The translations under genes and the position numbers were made by a program. From an uncultured Clostridium sp. (GTDB lineage Bacteria > Bacillota > Clostridia > Lachnospirales > Lachnospiraceae), in assembly GCA_946553025.1 (NCBI GenBank), contig CAMNRM010000011.1, positions 25,884 to 89,883 on the forward strand: a stretch of DNA of 64,000 nt, written 5' to 3'. Under the pieces are notes generated by a model, which worked only from the letters and a program-made list of their open reading frames with translations, ran no database searches and was not told the DNA's origin. How positions within the stretch are numbered: position 1 is the first letter of the stretch; each line of letters starts with the position of its first letter. Positions 1-9,883 of this stretch are shown here, piece after piece.

Positions 1-1
1 C

Positions 2-421
2 CTTTCCTTTCGGGGAATAGGACGAAAAGAAAGGCTTGCCAGGGCAAAAAAATACATGGAACTGGTCGGCGTGGGCAGGCAGGCCAAGCATATGCCCAAC
101 CAGATGTCCGGCGGCCAGCAGCAGCGTGTGGGCATAGCCCGTGCACTGGCCGTAAATCCTCAGATTATCTTTGCCGATGAACCGACCGGGAATCTGGATT
201 CCAAGACAACGATGGAGGTGCTGCACCTGATGCAGAAGATTGTCCGGGAACAGAACCAGACCCTGGTTATGGTAACGCATGATAACAATTTGGCTTCCTA
301 TGCGGACAGAAGGATAAGGATTATCGACGGAAAGATTGTCAGCATTGAAGAGGGGGCAAGAGAGGTGGAGTTTGAACCACCGGAAAGCAAAGTTAAGGTC
401 AGGGATGAGCACAGCAGATAA
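2..421 (+). CDS. ABC transporter ATP-binding protein, MacB/LolD type (5' end outside window)
   Basis: This is the C-terminal 139 residues of a nucleotide-binding subunit. The frame is already open at base 2, so the start lies upstream of the window. The signature motif MSGGQQQRVGIARAL, the Walker B stretch IIFADEPTGNLDS and the H-loop VMVTHD are all visible. Together they are characteristic of the MacB/LolD/FtsE-like clade that works with FtsX-fold permeases. It should drive the FtsX-type permease at 2431..3765 by ATP hydrolysis at the cytoplasmic face. The tail after the H-loop is short and charged. The next gene follows 37 bases downstream, so the three genes look like one operon. The exported substrate cannot be told from the sequence. 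Family assignment is firm. Confidence 0.93.
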   Translation, partial: LSFRGIGRKERLARAKKYMELVGVGRQAKHMPNQMSGGQQQRVGIARALAVNPQIIFADEPTGNLDSKTTMEVLHLMQKIVREQNQTLVMVTHDNNLASYADRRIRIIDGKIVSIEEGAREVEFEPPESKVKVRDEHSR

Positions 422-458
422 ACAGGCACAGACAGGACATAAGAAAGGCGCAGGGAGG

Positions 459-2444
459 ATGGAACAGAAAATGAATGGTAGAAGTTGGATGAAGCGGTTA
501 TTGGCGGTGATGACAGCCGCAGTGATGTTTTGCCTGCTTCCGGGGGCAGGTCTGGCGGTAAGGGCAGATTATGAAAATGTGCTGGATGGCCGGTATTATC
601 AGAATGAATATCTGGTGATTCGAAAAGACCCGACAGGTAAAGTGGGAAAGACGATGAATATTCCGATAATTATCCGTGCACCTCATGATTTGGATGAGGT
701 CTGGGTAGGGCTTTCCTCGAAGGTGAATTCTTTTATGGAACTGCCGGAAGACGGGGGGAATACTGCGGGCCTTCAAAACGGCTATCCGTTTGAAATTAAT
801 GAATCGACGTTTGAACCCCGAAAGCTTGGCAGGATAAGCGAGGGAAATACCAAGAGCATTACCTTAACGGCCCGGGTGCGGCGGGATATGAAAGAAGGTT
901 ATTACTGTATTCCCATTGCCGTTTATCCGAATGGCAAGGACGGCTATGAAGAAACGGACTATATGAATATCTGGATTGGTGCACAGAACTCTTCCGATAC
1001 GGAAACCAGTGAAGACGAAACCACCGAGGATGTGATGTTTGCCCTGGGAGAAGAGCAGAATACACCTTACGGCGTTTATCCGAATGTTATGGAATTCGGT
1101 GTAAATATCCGGAACAAAAGCAAAATCCCCGCATATGATGTGACCGTCAGCATGGTTGTGGGGAAGAGCGACGAGGAGTTCCCTTTTATGATTACCGATG
1201 GGAATTACGACCGTCATTTTGAAGTGATTGAACCGGGGGAAACGGTGACGGCACCCTATGCCATGATGATCCGGAAGGAAAGCTACACCGGGTTTTATCC
1301 GATTAAATATACGATATCCTACCGTGAGAGCATTGACGGAAAGAAAAAAGTTGCCGAGGGACCGGGGGCAGTGATTCATGCGGAAACCGGGGAAACCCAG
1401 AGCACCGATACCACGGTGAAGAAAAAGGAATATGAATTTTATGTACATATCACCAGTAAGGAAAAGGAAGAGGACGATAACCTGGGCGAATTTAACGAGA
1501 ACGACCGCACCAAGGCGAGAATTATCGTGGACAGCTTCCGCACCGAGCCGGAAAAGATTATGGCAGGGGATGAATTTACCCTGATTTTAAATATGAAAAA
1601 CGCCTCGACGTCGGTAACTGCCAGCAACATTCTTTTTACCATGGAACCGGAGAAGGTGGAGAATGCTTCGGTCTTTTCCACGGAGTCGGGTTCATCCTCC
1701 ATGGTGGTTAATTCCTTAGGGGCGGGGGCTTCGACGGAATTAAAGATGAAGTTTCTGGCAAAGCCGGGCATTGACCAGCGATCCTATACGATGACGATTA
1801 AGGAAAAGTATGACAGCCCGGAATTTAAAAACGCCGAGGAAACTGTAACTATCGATATCCCCGTCTACCAGAAGGCAAGATTCAGCACCAGTACCTTTGA
1901 GGTGATGCCGGATTCGATTGAGGTGGACGGCGAGTCGAATATTATGTTCGGTGTCAATAATACGGGGCGGATTCAGCTTTACAATGTCAACGTCCGCTTC
2001 GAGGCCGATTCCATCCGCACCACGGAAGCCTATGTGGGCAATATCAAGCCCGGCGAAACCGGGAACGTCGATGTGATGGTTGCCGGGGTGACGCCCACGG
2101 AAGACGACGGAAAGATTAAAGTCATTATTTCCTATGAAGATGAAAACGGCGACGTGACCGAAACGGAAAAGGAACTCACCCTGTTTGTCACGGAGGCGGC
2201 AGAAGAGTTTGACCCTTCGATGTTTGAGGGGATGGAAGGTATGGAAGGCATGGAGGGGATGGAAGCAGGAAGTCCTTCGGGGATTGCCGGATGGCTGTCT
2301 GACCCGGAAAAAAGAAAGCTTCTTATAGCTGCGGGCGTGCCGACCGTTGTCGCTGTGGTGGTCGGGATCATTGTCCTGAAAAAACACTTAAAGAGGAAGA
2401 AACAAAAGGCAGAGGAAGAGGGACTGGACGATGAAGATGCATGA
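459..2444 (+). CDS. Secreted, C-terminally membrane-anchored Ig-like/CARDB-type protein of an ABC exporter operon
   Basis: Translation from ATG 459 gives 661 residues. A signal peptide is clear (basic MNGRSWMKRLL, then a hydrophobic core ending near GLAVRA). The body is a series of beta-rich segments resembling the COG1361/CARDB Ig-like proteins that accompany MacB-type transporters. A Gly-Met-Glu repeat (GMEGMEGMEGMEAG) near residue 595 precedes one transmembrane helix (LLIAAGVPTVVAVVVGIIVL) and a Lys/Glu-rich cytoplasmic tail. The frame is open further upstream to ATG 336 and 405, but those starts would put a long polar stretch before the signal peptide. GGAGG at 454-458 better serves 471, so 459 or 471 is likely. 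Its 3' end overlaps the permease by 14 bases. It probably acts as an extracytoplasmic adaptor; the substrate is unknown. Confidence 0.75.
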   Translation: MEQKMNGRSWMKRLLAVMTAAVMFCLLPGAGLAVRADYENVLDGRYYQNEYLVIRKDPTGKVGKTMNIPIIIRAPHDLDEVWVGLSSKVNSFMELPEDGGNTAGLQNGYPFEINESTFEPRKLGRISEGNTKSITLTARVRRDMKEGYYCIPIAVYPNGKDGYEETDYMNIWIGAQNSSDTETSEDETTEDVMFALGEEQNTPYGVYPNVMEFGVNIRNKSKIPAYDVTVSMVVGKSDEEFPFMITDGNYDRHFEVIEPGETVTAPYAMMIRKESYTGFYPIKYTISYRESIDGKKKVAEGPGAVIHAETGETQSTDTTVKKKEYEFYVHITSKEKEEDDNLGEFNENDRTKARIIVDSFRTEPEKIMAGDEFTLILNMKNASTSVTASNILFTMEPEKVENASVFSTESGSSSMVVNSLGAGASTELKMKFLAKPGIDQRSYTMTIKEKYDSPEFKNAEETVTIDIPVYQKARFSTSTFEVMPDSIEVDGESNIMFGVNNTGRIQLYNVNVRFEADSIRTTEAYVGNIKPGETGNVDVMVAGVTPTEDDGKIKVIISYEDENGDVTETEKELTLFVTEAAEEFDPSMFEGMEGMEGMEGMEAGSPSGIAGWLSDPEKRKLLIAAGVPTVVAVVVGIIVLKKHLKRKKQKAEEEGLDDEDA

Positions 2445-3765
2445 CCTTCTGATCATGAGCATTAATAACCTGCGCAGGCGAAAACTCAGGACGGTTCTGA
2501 CGGTTCTCGGCGTGGTGATCGGCACGGCGTCGATTGTGGTTATGGTTTCTCTGGGAATCGGCTTGAGCGAGAGGACGGTTGAGCAGATTTCTTCTTACGG
2601 AAGCCTGACGACGATTGAGGTTTACTCGGAGTCCCGGTGGAATTATGACAGTTCGGATTCCAAGTCGGAGCCGAACTATATCACCGATGACGTGGTTGAG
2701 CAGTTTCGGCACCTTCCCCATGTGCGCGGTGCCTCCCCGGTGCTCTCGTTTTATGTGCTGATGCGCCAGGGAGCCTATGAGGGGCACACGTCGCTTAAAG
2801 GGGTGAGTGAAGAATTTTTAAAGGAAATCCCCATCGGTGAGGGAGAACTTCCCAGTGCCAAAGATAAGGAACTCCGTCTGGTGGTGGGCAATGCCATGGG
2901 CACGCAGTTTTATAATACCAAGACCGGGAAGGGCTACTGGGATTCTTCGGACAGCTCTTCGCCGGTGGACTTTATGAATAAGCCCATGTACGTTATTTTT
3001 GATATGAATGCTTATTATTCTTCGCAGAGCGGGGGAGAGGGTGCGCCCAAATCGCCGAAGAAGTATCTGATTCCCACCGCCGCCATGGTGGAAGGGGGAA
3101 TCGAGGATTATAACGACTATGCCTACGATGTCTATGTGAATATCGATCTGTTAAAAGCCCAGTTAAAGCGGATTTTTAAGAAAAATCCGATTCCCGATCA
3201 GCCGACAACCAAGAAAGGAAAACCTCTGCCCTATTTTGTTTATGATTCTGCCAAGGTTTTCGTGGACGATATGGATAATGTGATGGAAGTGCAGGATTTG
3301 ATTGCCGATATGGGCTATCAGGTGAACAGCCGTATGGACTGGCTGGAGTCATCCAAGGCGCAGCTGCAGATGGTGCAGACCGTCCTTGGGGGAATCGGCG
3401 CAGTGTCGCTTTTTGTCGCGGCAATCGGCATTGCCAATACGATGATGATGTCCATCTATGAGCGGACGAAGGAAATCGGCGTGATGAAGGTTCTGGGATG
3501 CGATATGGGAAATATCCGGGATATGTTTCTTTTGGAATCCGGGTTTATCGGATTTCTGGGAGGGGCGGTCGGAATTTTGCTCAGCTTTGGCATTTCCCTG
3601 ATTATTAACCGCTTTGCGGGGGCGGACGGCGACTTATCCCGGATGCCTTTGTGGCTGAATCTGGGGGCGATGGGATTTGCTGTTTTTGTCGGGATGGCGG
3701 CAGGATTTCTTCCGGCGACCCGGGCGATGAAGCTAAGCCCCTTGGCGGCGATTCGGAATGAGTAG
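2431..3765 (+). CDS. MacB-like ABC transporter permease (FtsX fold)
   Basis: A 444-residue protein with the MacB/FtsX topology. There is one N-terminal transmembrane helix after MSINNLRRRKLRTVLT (the usual NLRRRKLRT signature), a large extracytoplasmic MacB-type core of about 250 residues, and three C-terminal helices (from about residue 315). The last helices carry the family motif YERTKEIGVMKVLG and end with PLAAIRNE. The start overlaps the previous gene by 14 bases, indicating translational coupling. Together with the ATPase at the window edge it forms a mechanotransmission-type transporter, usually used for peptides, lipoproteins or signalling rather than bulk import. The substrate is not predictable here. 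Confidence 0.9.
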   Translation: MKMHDLLIMSINNLRRRKLRTVLTVLGVVIGTASIVVMVSLGIGLSERTVEQISSYGSLTTIEVYSESRWNYDSSDSKSEPNYITDDVVEQFRHLPHVRGASPVLSFYVLMRQGAYEGHTSLKGVSEEFLKEIPIGEGELPSAKDKELRLVVGNAMGTQFYNTKTGKGYWDSSDSSSPVDFMNKPMYVIFDMNAYYSSQSGGEGAPKSPKKYLIPTAAMVEGGIEDYNDYAYDVYVNIDLLKAQLKRIFKKNPIPDQPTTKKGKPLPYFVYDSAKVFVDDMDNVMEVQDLIADMGYQVNSRMDWLESSKAQLQMVQTVLGGIGAVSLFVAAIGIANTMMMSIYERTKEIGVMKVLGCDMGNIRDMFLLESGFIGFLGGAVGILLSFGISLIINRFAGADGDLSRMPLWLNLGAMGFAVFVGMAAGFLPATRAMKLSPLAAIRNE

Positions 3766-3783
3766 GGTGAAAGGTGAATGTTT

Positions 3784-6741
3784 ATGCAGATGAAACAACA
3801 GAACAAAACCTGGCAGTTAAGTTTTTACGCATTTCTTTTCCTTGCTATGGTACTTGTTTTATTTTTCAGCTACACGATACAGAATCAGGCACGTATACAG
3901 GAACAGAATAAAGTCTATGCAAAGGACTGCGCCAGGCAGACGGCAGACCGCATTGCAGGCAAGTTTGATAATGCCCTTCAGCGCATTCAAAACAGTGCTT
4001 ATCTGGTCAGCACAGAGTCAGGTAGCGTACAGGTAGACACGAAGATGCTTAAGACCCTGGAAGCCAATACGACCTTTGATGCCATCCGTTTTACCAATGC
4101 CGACGGCATTAACCTTGCCTCGAATGCAAAAACCAACGACAGTTCGGACAGGAACTATTTTGTTCGTGGGATGCGGGGGGAGAGCGGAGTTGAAACCGTG
4201 GCAGAATCTCGGATTACCGGGAAGCCCATGATGGTTTTCTTTGCCCCCGTCTATTCGGATGCCGAAATTTCGGGAATGTTTTTAGGACTCTATTTTGCTG
4301 AAAATTATCTGCGGGATATGCTGGCCACGGATTATTTCGGAAAACCGGCAGATGTCTTTCTCTGTACAAAGGAGGGCAAAATCATTGCCAGTTCCGATGA
4401 CAAAGAGGAATATGGAACGGATCTTTTAGCTTCCATGCTGCAGTCCGGCATGATCGATGCAGGCACTTATGCATCGGCGAAGAACGTCTTTGCGGAGGGC
4501 GGGGAGGCAGCCCTTCTCTGCAGCAAGGGCAGTAAAATTGACAACATCTGCGTCGTGCATCTGCCGGGCTATGACTATGTGCTTGTGCAGGCATTTCCGC
4601 AGAATATCACCCAGGCCATGGTCACCCAGGCAAATATGGCAGGCGTGCGTCTGGAAATCTGTCTGCTCGCCCTGTTTGTGATATACATTGCCTTTTTGAT
4701 TATCCGCGCAAAAACACAGAGAAAGAAGCTGGAAGAAGAAAATAAGCTGATCAATGATGTGCTCCGCGGCATTAACATCCTTTTTGCCTCGCGTTATTTT
4801 ATCGTAGATTTGGAAAAAGATCATTATTCCTATATGGCCGGAATCGAGCCGTTGAATACCAATGTTCCGATGGAGGGTGTGTACACCGAAGTGGTAAAGG
4901 TTCATGCGGCGGATATTTTGGGAGAAAAGGAAAAAGAAGATTTTTGCCGTTTCTGTGATATTACATCCGTCAGGGAAAACCTTGGCGCGAAAGATTCCAT
5001 CGTCCATGTCTGCCATGTTTCCCGGAACGGGAAGGAGGAATGGGAGCATTTGATTGCGGTTTGTTTGGAACGCCGGGGGCAGGTACCCGTCAGGGTGCTT
5101 TATGTCCGTCAGAATGTCACGGATCAGGTAAAGACCCAGCATGAACAGACCCAGGTTTTACAGGATGCTCTGATGCAGGCCCAGCATGCCAACCAGGCCA
5201 AGACCACTTTCCTGTCCAATATGAGCCACGATATCCGCACGCCGATGAATGCGATTATCGGCTTTGCAACCATCGCGGTCAGCCATATGGAGCGCACGGA
5301 TCAGGTGCGGGACTGCCTGCATAAAATCCTTTCCTCCAGCAACCACCTTCTGGGCCTGATTAATGATATCCTGGATATGAGCCGTATCGAGAGCGGAAAG
5401 CTGCAGATTCACAACCAGGAGTGCAACATCCCCGAACTGATGCATAACCTGGTCAATATTATTCAGCCCCAGGTAAAGGCCAAGCAGCTGGAAATGTTTA
5501 TCGATACCTTTGAAGTGGTCAATGAGGACGTGATTGCCGATCCGCTGAAGTTAAACCAGATCTGTATTAACTTAATGGGCAATGCCGTTAAATATACGCC
5601 CGCAGGAGGCGTCGTATCCTTCCGCATTACCCAGCACGCGACGTTTAAGCACGGATGGGGCGAGTATGTCTTTATCATTAAAGATAATGGAATCGGAATG
5701 TCCAAAGAGTTTGTCAGGCATATTTTTGAACCCTTTGAGCGCGAATCGACAGCCACAAGAAGCGGCATCCAGGGCGCGGGACTTGGCATGGCGATCACGA
5801 AGAGCATTGTCGATATGATGGGCGGGGAAATCACCGTGGAAAGCGAGGTGGGCAAGGGCAGTACCTTTACCGTAAAGATTCCTCTTCAGCTCCAGGATAT
5901 TGAAAAGAGTGCAGAGCAGATCAGGGAACTGGAAGGACTGCGTGCCCTGGTGGTCGATGATGATTTTAATGTGTGTGACAGTGTGAGCAAGATGTTAAAG
6001 AGCATCGGCCTGCGCTCCGAGTGGACGACTTCCGGGCGGGAGGCCGTCTACCGCGCCAAATCCTCCCTCGACGAGGGCGATCCCTACCATACCTATATTA
6101 TTGACTGGCAGATGCCCGAAACCAGCGGGGTAGAAACGGCAAGAAGAATCCGCAGCGTGGCGGGGCAGGATGCGCCCATTATTATTCTTACTGCCTACGA
6201 CTGGACGGATATCGAGGAGGAGGCAAAGGAAGCCGGAGTCACCGCCTTCTGTGCAAAACCGCTGTTTATGTCCGATTTAAAGTCAGCGCTTTTGGCGGCA
6301 AATAATATCGGCGATCACGGGAAAGCCCAGGCAGGGGATTCCTGGACGCAGAAGGATTTTGGCGGAAAGAGAATCCTATTAGTGGAAGATAATGAGATGA
6401 ACCGGGAGATTGCCGGGCTAATCTTAGAAGAGGTCGGCTTTGTAATTGAATCCGCCCCGGACGGAACCGATGCCGTAGCCATGCTGGAAAAGTCCGAAGA
6501 AGGCTACTATGACGCTGTGCTGATGGATGTGCAGATGCCGGTGATGAACGGATACGAGGCCACGAAAGCAATCCGTGCCATGCAGAGAAAAGATGTAAAA
6601 ACCCTCCCCATCATCGCCATGACAGCAAATGCAATGGAGGAGGATAAGGAAGCGGCACTAAAAAGCGGTATGAATGCCCATGTGGCAAAGCCGCTGGATA
6701 TTGAACTGCTGATGAGGGTGCTGCACCAGTTTTTACACTAA
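3784..6741 (+). CDS. Hybrid sensor histidine kinase with two receiver domains
   Basis: About 985 residues. Domains in order: N-terminal transmembrane helix (about 12-32), extracytoplasmic PDC/Cache-like sensor (about 40-285), second transmembrane helix (LALFVIYIAFLII), a PAS-like linker, HisKA with the phospho-acceptor in FLSNMSHDIRTPMNA, HATPase_c (N box LMGNAVKYT, G1 DNGIGM, G2 GAGLGMAITKS), then two receiver domains. REC1 has ALVVDDDF and the acceptor Asp in IIDWQMPE; REC2 has ILLVEDNE and LMDVQMPVMNG. Both receivers keep the acidic pocket, Asp and Lys. There is no output domain or Hpt, so phosphoryl flow must end on a separate protein or the receivers are regulatory. ATG 3778 is also in frame, but AAGG at 3771-3774 is better spaced for 3784. 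No partner regulator lies nearby. Confidence 0.9.
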   Translation: MQMKQQNKTWQLSFYAFLFLAMVLVLFFSYTIQNQARIQEQNKVYAKDCARQTADRIAGKFDNALQRIQNSAYLVSTESGSVQVDTKMLKTLEANTTFDAIRFTNADGINLASNAKTNDSSDRNYFVRGMRGESGVETVAESRITGKPMMVFFAPVYSDAEISGMFLGLYFAENYLRDMLATDYFGKPADVFLCTKEGKIIASSDDKEEYGTDLLASMLQSGMIDAGTYASAKNVFAEGGEAALLCSKGSKIDNICVVHLPGYDYVLVQAFPQNITQAMVTQANMAGVRLEICLLALFVIYIAFLIIRAKTQRKKLEEENKLINDVLRGINILFASRYFIVDLEKDHYSYMAGIEPLNTNVPMEGVYTEVVKVHAADILGEKEKEDFCRFCDITSVRENLGAKDSIVHVCHVSRNGKEEWEHLIAVCLERRGQVPVRVLYVRQNVTDQVKTQHEQTQVLQDALMQAQHANQAKTTFLSNMSHDIRTPMNAIIGFATIAVSHMERTDQVRDCLHKILSSSNHLLGLINDILDMSRIESGKLQIHNQECNIPELMHNLVNIIQPQVKAKQLEMFIDTFEVVNEDVIADPLKLNQICINLMGNAVKYTPAGGVVSFRITQHATFKHGWGEYVFIIKDNGIGMSKEFVRHIFEPFERESTATRSGIQGAGLGMAITKSIVDMMGGEITVESEVGKGSTFTVKIPLQLQDIEKSAEQIRELEGLRALVVDDDFNVCDSVSKMLKSIGLRSEWTTSGREAVYRAKSSLDEGDPYHTYIIDWQMPETSGVETARRIRSVAGQDAPIIILTAYDWTDIEEEAKEAGVTAFCAKPLFMSDLKSALLAANNIGDHGKAQAGDSWTQKDFGGKRILLVEDNEMNREIAGLILEEVGFVIESAPDGTDAVAMLEKSEEGYYDAVLMDVQMPVMNGYEATKAIRAMQRKDVKTLPIIAMTANAMEEDKEAALKSGMNAHVAKPLDIELLMRVLHQFLH

Positions 6742-6770
6742 GAATTTAACATAAATAAGGAGGATTTTTT

Positions 6771-7484
6771 ATGCAAATGCGTTTATTGACCGAGGAATTA
6801 AGACAGAACAGCTATCCGGGACGGGGAATCGTGATTGGAAGGTCTGCGGATGGGAAGAAGGCAGTGACGGCTTATTTTATTATGGGAAGGAGCGTAAACA
6901 GCCGCAACCGGGTGTTTGTGGAAGAGGGACGGGGAATCCGCACGCAGGCATTTGACCCGTCGAAGCTTACCGATCCCAGCCTGATTATCTATGCGCCGGT
7001 TCGCGTACTGGGGAATAAGACGATTGTCACCAACGGCGACCAGACCGACACCATCTACGAGGGAATGGATAAGCAGATGACCTTCGAGCAGAGCCTTCGC
7101 AGCCGTGAATTTGAGCCGGACGGCCCGAATTTTACCCCAAGGATTTCCGGGATTATGCACATCGAGGACGGAAAGTATAATTATGCGATGTCCATATTAA
7201 AGAGCAATGAAGGCAACCCCGAAAGCTGCTGCCGCTACACCTACGCCTATGAAGCACCCGCGGTGGGAGAGGGACGGTTTATTCATACCTATATGCAGGA
7301 CGGGGACCCATTGCCCAGCTTTGAGGGAGAGCCGAAGCGGGTGAAGATTTCCGGGGATATCGATGAGTTTACGCAGGAGATCTGGGAAAGCTTAAACGAG
7401 GACAATAAGGTTTCGCTGTTTGTCCGCTTTATCGATATCGCAGGCGGGGATGAGGAAACCAGGATTGTGAATAAGAATCAGTAG
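6771..7484 (+). CDS. IMP cyclohydrolase, PurO-like family
   Basis: A 237-residue protein resembling the stand-alone IMP cyclohydrolase family (PF07826), first known from archaeal PurO. The N-terminal YPGRGIVIGRS and the VTAYFIMGRSVNSRNRVF stretch match the family as I know it. It would catalyse the last step of de novo IMP synthesis, closing FAICAR to IMP. The immediate downstream partner at 7589..8767 is a lone AICAR transformylase, which makes this call much stronger: the pair replaces the usual bifunctional PurH. The ribosome binding site AAGGAGG lies a few bases before ATG 6771. Family-level similarity is judged by eye only. Confidence 0.82.
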   Translation: MQMRLLTEELRQNSYPGRGIVIGRSADGKKAVTAYFIMGRSVNSRNRVFVEEGRGIRTQAFDPSKLTDPSLIIYAPVRVLGNKTIVTNGDQTDTIYEGMDKQMTFEQSLRSREFEPDGPNFTPRISGIMHIEDGKYNYAMSILKSNEGNPESCCRYTYAYEAPAVGEGRFIHTYMQDGDPLPSFEGEPKRVKISGDIDEFTQEIWESLNEDNKVSLFVRFIDIAGGDEETRIVNKNQ

Positions 7485-7588
7485 GGGTTTATCGAGAAAT
7501 CAGGATAAAGAACCGGCAGTGGTTTGCAGAGAAAAACAGATAACAGATGAAACAGAATCAGAATGAATGGAAAACCGGAGGAATAAAG

Positions 7589-8767
7589 ATGAACGAGTTA
7601 GAATTAAAATACGGCTGTAACCCGAATCAGAAACCGTCGAGAATATTTATGAACGAGGGGAAGGATCTTCCGATCACCGTGCTTTGCGGGCGTCCGGGTT
7701 ATATTAATTTTCTGGATGCGTTTAATGGCTGGCAGCTGGTGCGGGAGTTAAAGGCGGCGACCGGGCTTCCTGCGGCGACTTCCTTTAAGCATGTGTCCCC
7801 TGCGGGGGCGGCGGTGGGGCTGCCGTTAGATGATGTCTTGAAAAAGATTTACTGGGTGGATGATATGGGCGACTTATCACCCCTGGCCTGCGCCTATGCA
7901 CGGGCAAGGGGGGCGGATCGGATGTCCTCGTTTGGCGATTTCATTGCCCTGTCGGATGTGTGCGACGTGGATACGGCAAGGATTATCAAGAGGGAGGTTT
8001 CCGACGGTGTGATTGCCCCCGGGTATGATCCGGAAGCACTGGAGATCTTAAAGGCGAAGAAGAACGGGAATTATAACGTGATTGCGATTGACCCGGCGTA
8101 TGAGCCGGAGCCGATTGAGCGCAAGAAGGTGTTTGGCATTGTCTTTGAGCAGGGAAGGAATGAACTGGAGATTAACGAGGAGCTTCTTTCCCGGGTGGTG
8201 ACGGAGAATAAGGAAATTCCCCAGGCGGCAAAGATAGATCTGATGATTTCGTTGATTACTTTAAAATATACGCAGTCCAATTCCGTCTGCTTTGTCAAGG
8301 GCGGGCAGGCGATTGGGATCGGCGCGGGGCAGCAGTCCAGGGTACACTGCACAAGGCTTGCCGGGCAGAAGGCGGATAACTGGTTTCTGCGTCAGGCACC
8401 GCAGGTGCTGAATTTAGAGTTTGTGGACGGCATTAAGCGGGCCGATCGGGACAATGCGATCGATGTCTTTATCGGCGAGGAATATATGGATGTTTTAGCG
8501 GACGGCGCATGGGAGAGAATCTTTAAGGTAAAGCCGGCGGTATTTACCCGTGAGGAAAAGAGGGCATGGCTGGATAAGATGGAAGATGTGGCTCTTGGTT
8601 CGGATGCCTTTTTCCCGTTTGGGGATAATATCGAGCGGGCGTATAAGAGCGGTGTAAAGTACATCGCAGAGCCGGGCGGTTCGGTGAGGGACGACCAGGT
8701 GATTGAAACCTGTAATAAGTATGGAATGGCGATGGCGTTTACGGGGATAAGGCTGTTCCATCATTAA
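7589..8767 (+). CDS. AICAR transformylase (stand-alone PurH transformylase domain)
   Basis: A 392-residue protein corresponding to the AICARFT half of PurH, without the MGS-like IMP cyclohydrolase domain. It transfers a formyl group from 10-formyl-tetrahydrofolate to AICAR. The N-terminal [15 protein letters not shown] and the [12 protein letters not shown] motif, with the catalytic Lys-His, are diagnostic. [22 protein letters not shown] and [10 protein letters not shown] near the C-terminus are also typical. An earlier in-frame ATG at 7547 is less likely, because GGAGG at 7576-7580 stands 8 bases before ATG 7589. It follows the PurO-like gene by about 100 bases and is probably co-transcribed, so the last two purine-synthesis steps are encoded side by side as separate polypeptides. 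Confidence 0.92.
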   Translation: MNELELKYGCNPNQKPSRIFMNEGKDLPITVLCGRPGYINFLDAFNGWQLVRELKAATGLPAATSFKHVSPAGAAVGLPLDDVLKKIYWVDDMGDLSPLACAYARARGADRMSSFGDFIALSDVCDVDTARIIKREVSDGVIAPGYDPEALEILKAKKNGNYNVIAIDPAYEPEPIERKKVFGIVFEQGRNELEINEELLSRVVTENKEIPQAAKIDLMISLITLKYTQSNSVCFVKGGQAIGIGAGQQSRVHCTRLAGQKADNWFLRQAPQVLNLEFVDGIKRADRDNAIDVFIGEEYMDVLADGAWERIFKVKPAVFTREEKRAWLDKMEDVALGSDAFFPFGDNIERAYKSGVKYIAEPGGSVRDDQVIETCNKYGMAMAFTGIRLFHH

Positions 8768-8849
8768 TCGGCGGCGGCTGGTGTTTTTTATCGGGAAAAA
8801 ACGGCCGGAAAAAACGACCGGAAAAACAATTAGGAAGGAGTGTGGATCT

Positions 8850-9626
8850 ATGGGGTTAGTGTATGCAGAAGGTAATCGGGAGTACCATATCGGGGTTGCG
8901 CCCGGGGAGGTGGGGAGGTATGTGATTCTCCCCGGCGATCCGGGGCGGTGCGAGAAAATTGCGGCGCATTTTGATCAGCCGGTGAAGGTGGCGCAGAACC
9001 GGGAATATACGACTTACACGGGGATGCTCTGCGGGGAAAAGGTGAGCGTAATGTCTACGGGCATCGGCGGGCCGTCGGCGTCGATTGGAATGGAGGAATT
9101 AATTCACTGCGGCGCAGATACCTTTATCCGGGTAGGGACTTCCGGGGGGATGCAAAAGGAGATACTAGGCGGCGATATCGTGATTGCAACCGGGGCGATC
9201 CGCTTTGAGGGGACGAGTAAGGAATATGCGCCAATCGAGTACCCGGCAGTGGCGGATTTTGCGGTTACGGCGGCATTGAAGGAGAGCGCGGAGGCATTGG
9301 GGCAGACCTATCATCTGGGCGTCGTGCAGTGCAAGGATAATTTTTACGGTCAGCATTCCCCCGATTCCATGCCGGTTGCCGATGAATTAAACAGCCGCTG
9401 GAAGTCCTGGATTGCGTGCGGGGCGCTGGCGTCGGAGATGGAATCGGCGGCGCTGTTTATCGTAGCCGGGGTGCGGCGGGTGCGCTGCGGGTCGGTGATG
9501 TTAGTTATTGCAAACCAGACCCGCCGGGAACTGGGCCTGCCGGACGTGCAGGTGCACGATACCGAGGCGGCGATTAAGACGGCGGTGAAGGCGCTGGAAT
9601 TGTTGATTGCGCGGGATAAAAAGTAA
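8850..9626 (+). CDS. Nucleoside phosphorylase, uridine phosphorylase type
   Basis: 258 residues of the NP-I phosphorylase family. [19 protein letters not shown] forms the phosphate-binding N-terminus, [12 protein letters not shown] and [10 protein letters not shown] are the central glycine-rich motifs, and [14 protein letters not shown] is the ribose-binding Met-Glu stretch. The overall pattern is closer to uridine phosphorylase than to trimeric PNP, but substrate preference for uridine versus purine nucleosides is not certain from sequence. The reaction is reversible phosphorolysis to the free base plus ribose-1-phosphate, a salvage and catabolic step. AAGGAG at 8835-8840 stands 9 bases before ATG 8850; the ATG-like start at 8781 lacks such a site. 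It sits directly after the purine-synthesis pair. Confidence 0.88.
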   Translation: MGLVYAEGNREYHIGVAPGEVGRYVILPGDPGRCEKIAAHFDQPVKVAQNREYTTYTGMLCGEKVSVMSTGIGGPSASIGMEELIHCGADTFIRVGTSGGMQKEILGGDIVIATGAIRFEGTSKEYAPIEYPAVADFAVTAALKESAEALGQTYHLGVVQCKDNFYGQHSPDSMPVADELNSRWKSWIACGALASEMESAALFIVAGVRRVRCGSVMLVIANQTRRELGLPDVQVHDTEAAIKTAVKALELLIARDKK

Positions 9627-9804
9627 TTCTTAAGATTGATGGTGCAGAGTAAAAGAAAAGGATTCGTCCGGTGGACCGCACAGAAGAAAAGACAATAATT
9701 CGTAAAAAAGATTACTGGAAATTGATAGCAAACCGTAAGAGAAAAGAAATACATTTTCCTTCCGTTTCCTGTATACTGAACATAATCAAGGATGAAAACC
9801 GAAT

Positions 9805-9841
9805 GTTGCTGTGAATGTGTGAACGTGTGAACAGTGACAAC
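9805..9841. repeat. Dispersed palindromic repeat, variant copy with enlarged loop
   Basis: One copy of the 26-bp palindrome described at 11443..11468, here stretched to 37 bases because the central GTGTGAA motif is partly duplicated. The outer arms GTTGCTGT and ACAGTGAC still pair. It lies between the nucleoside phosphorylase and the SIMPL lipoprotein gene. Confidence 0.7.
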
Positions 9842-9883
9842 CGAACGAAAAAAAGTACAGGACAGGAAATGGGAGGAATTGTT

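Noticed and set aside
864..1448. 194-residue minus-strand frame opposite the secreted Ig-like protein
   Set aside because: Shadow of a well-supported gene, with unnatural His/Arg/Phe composition.
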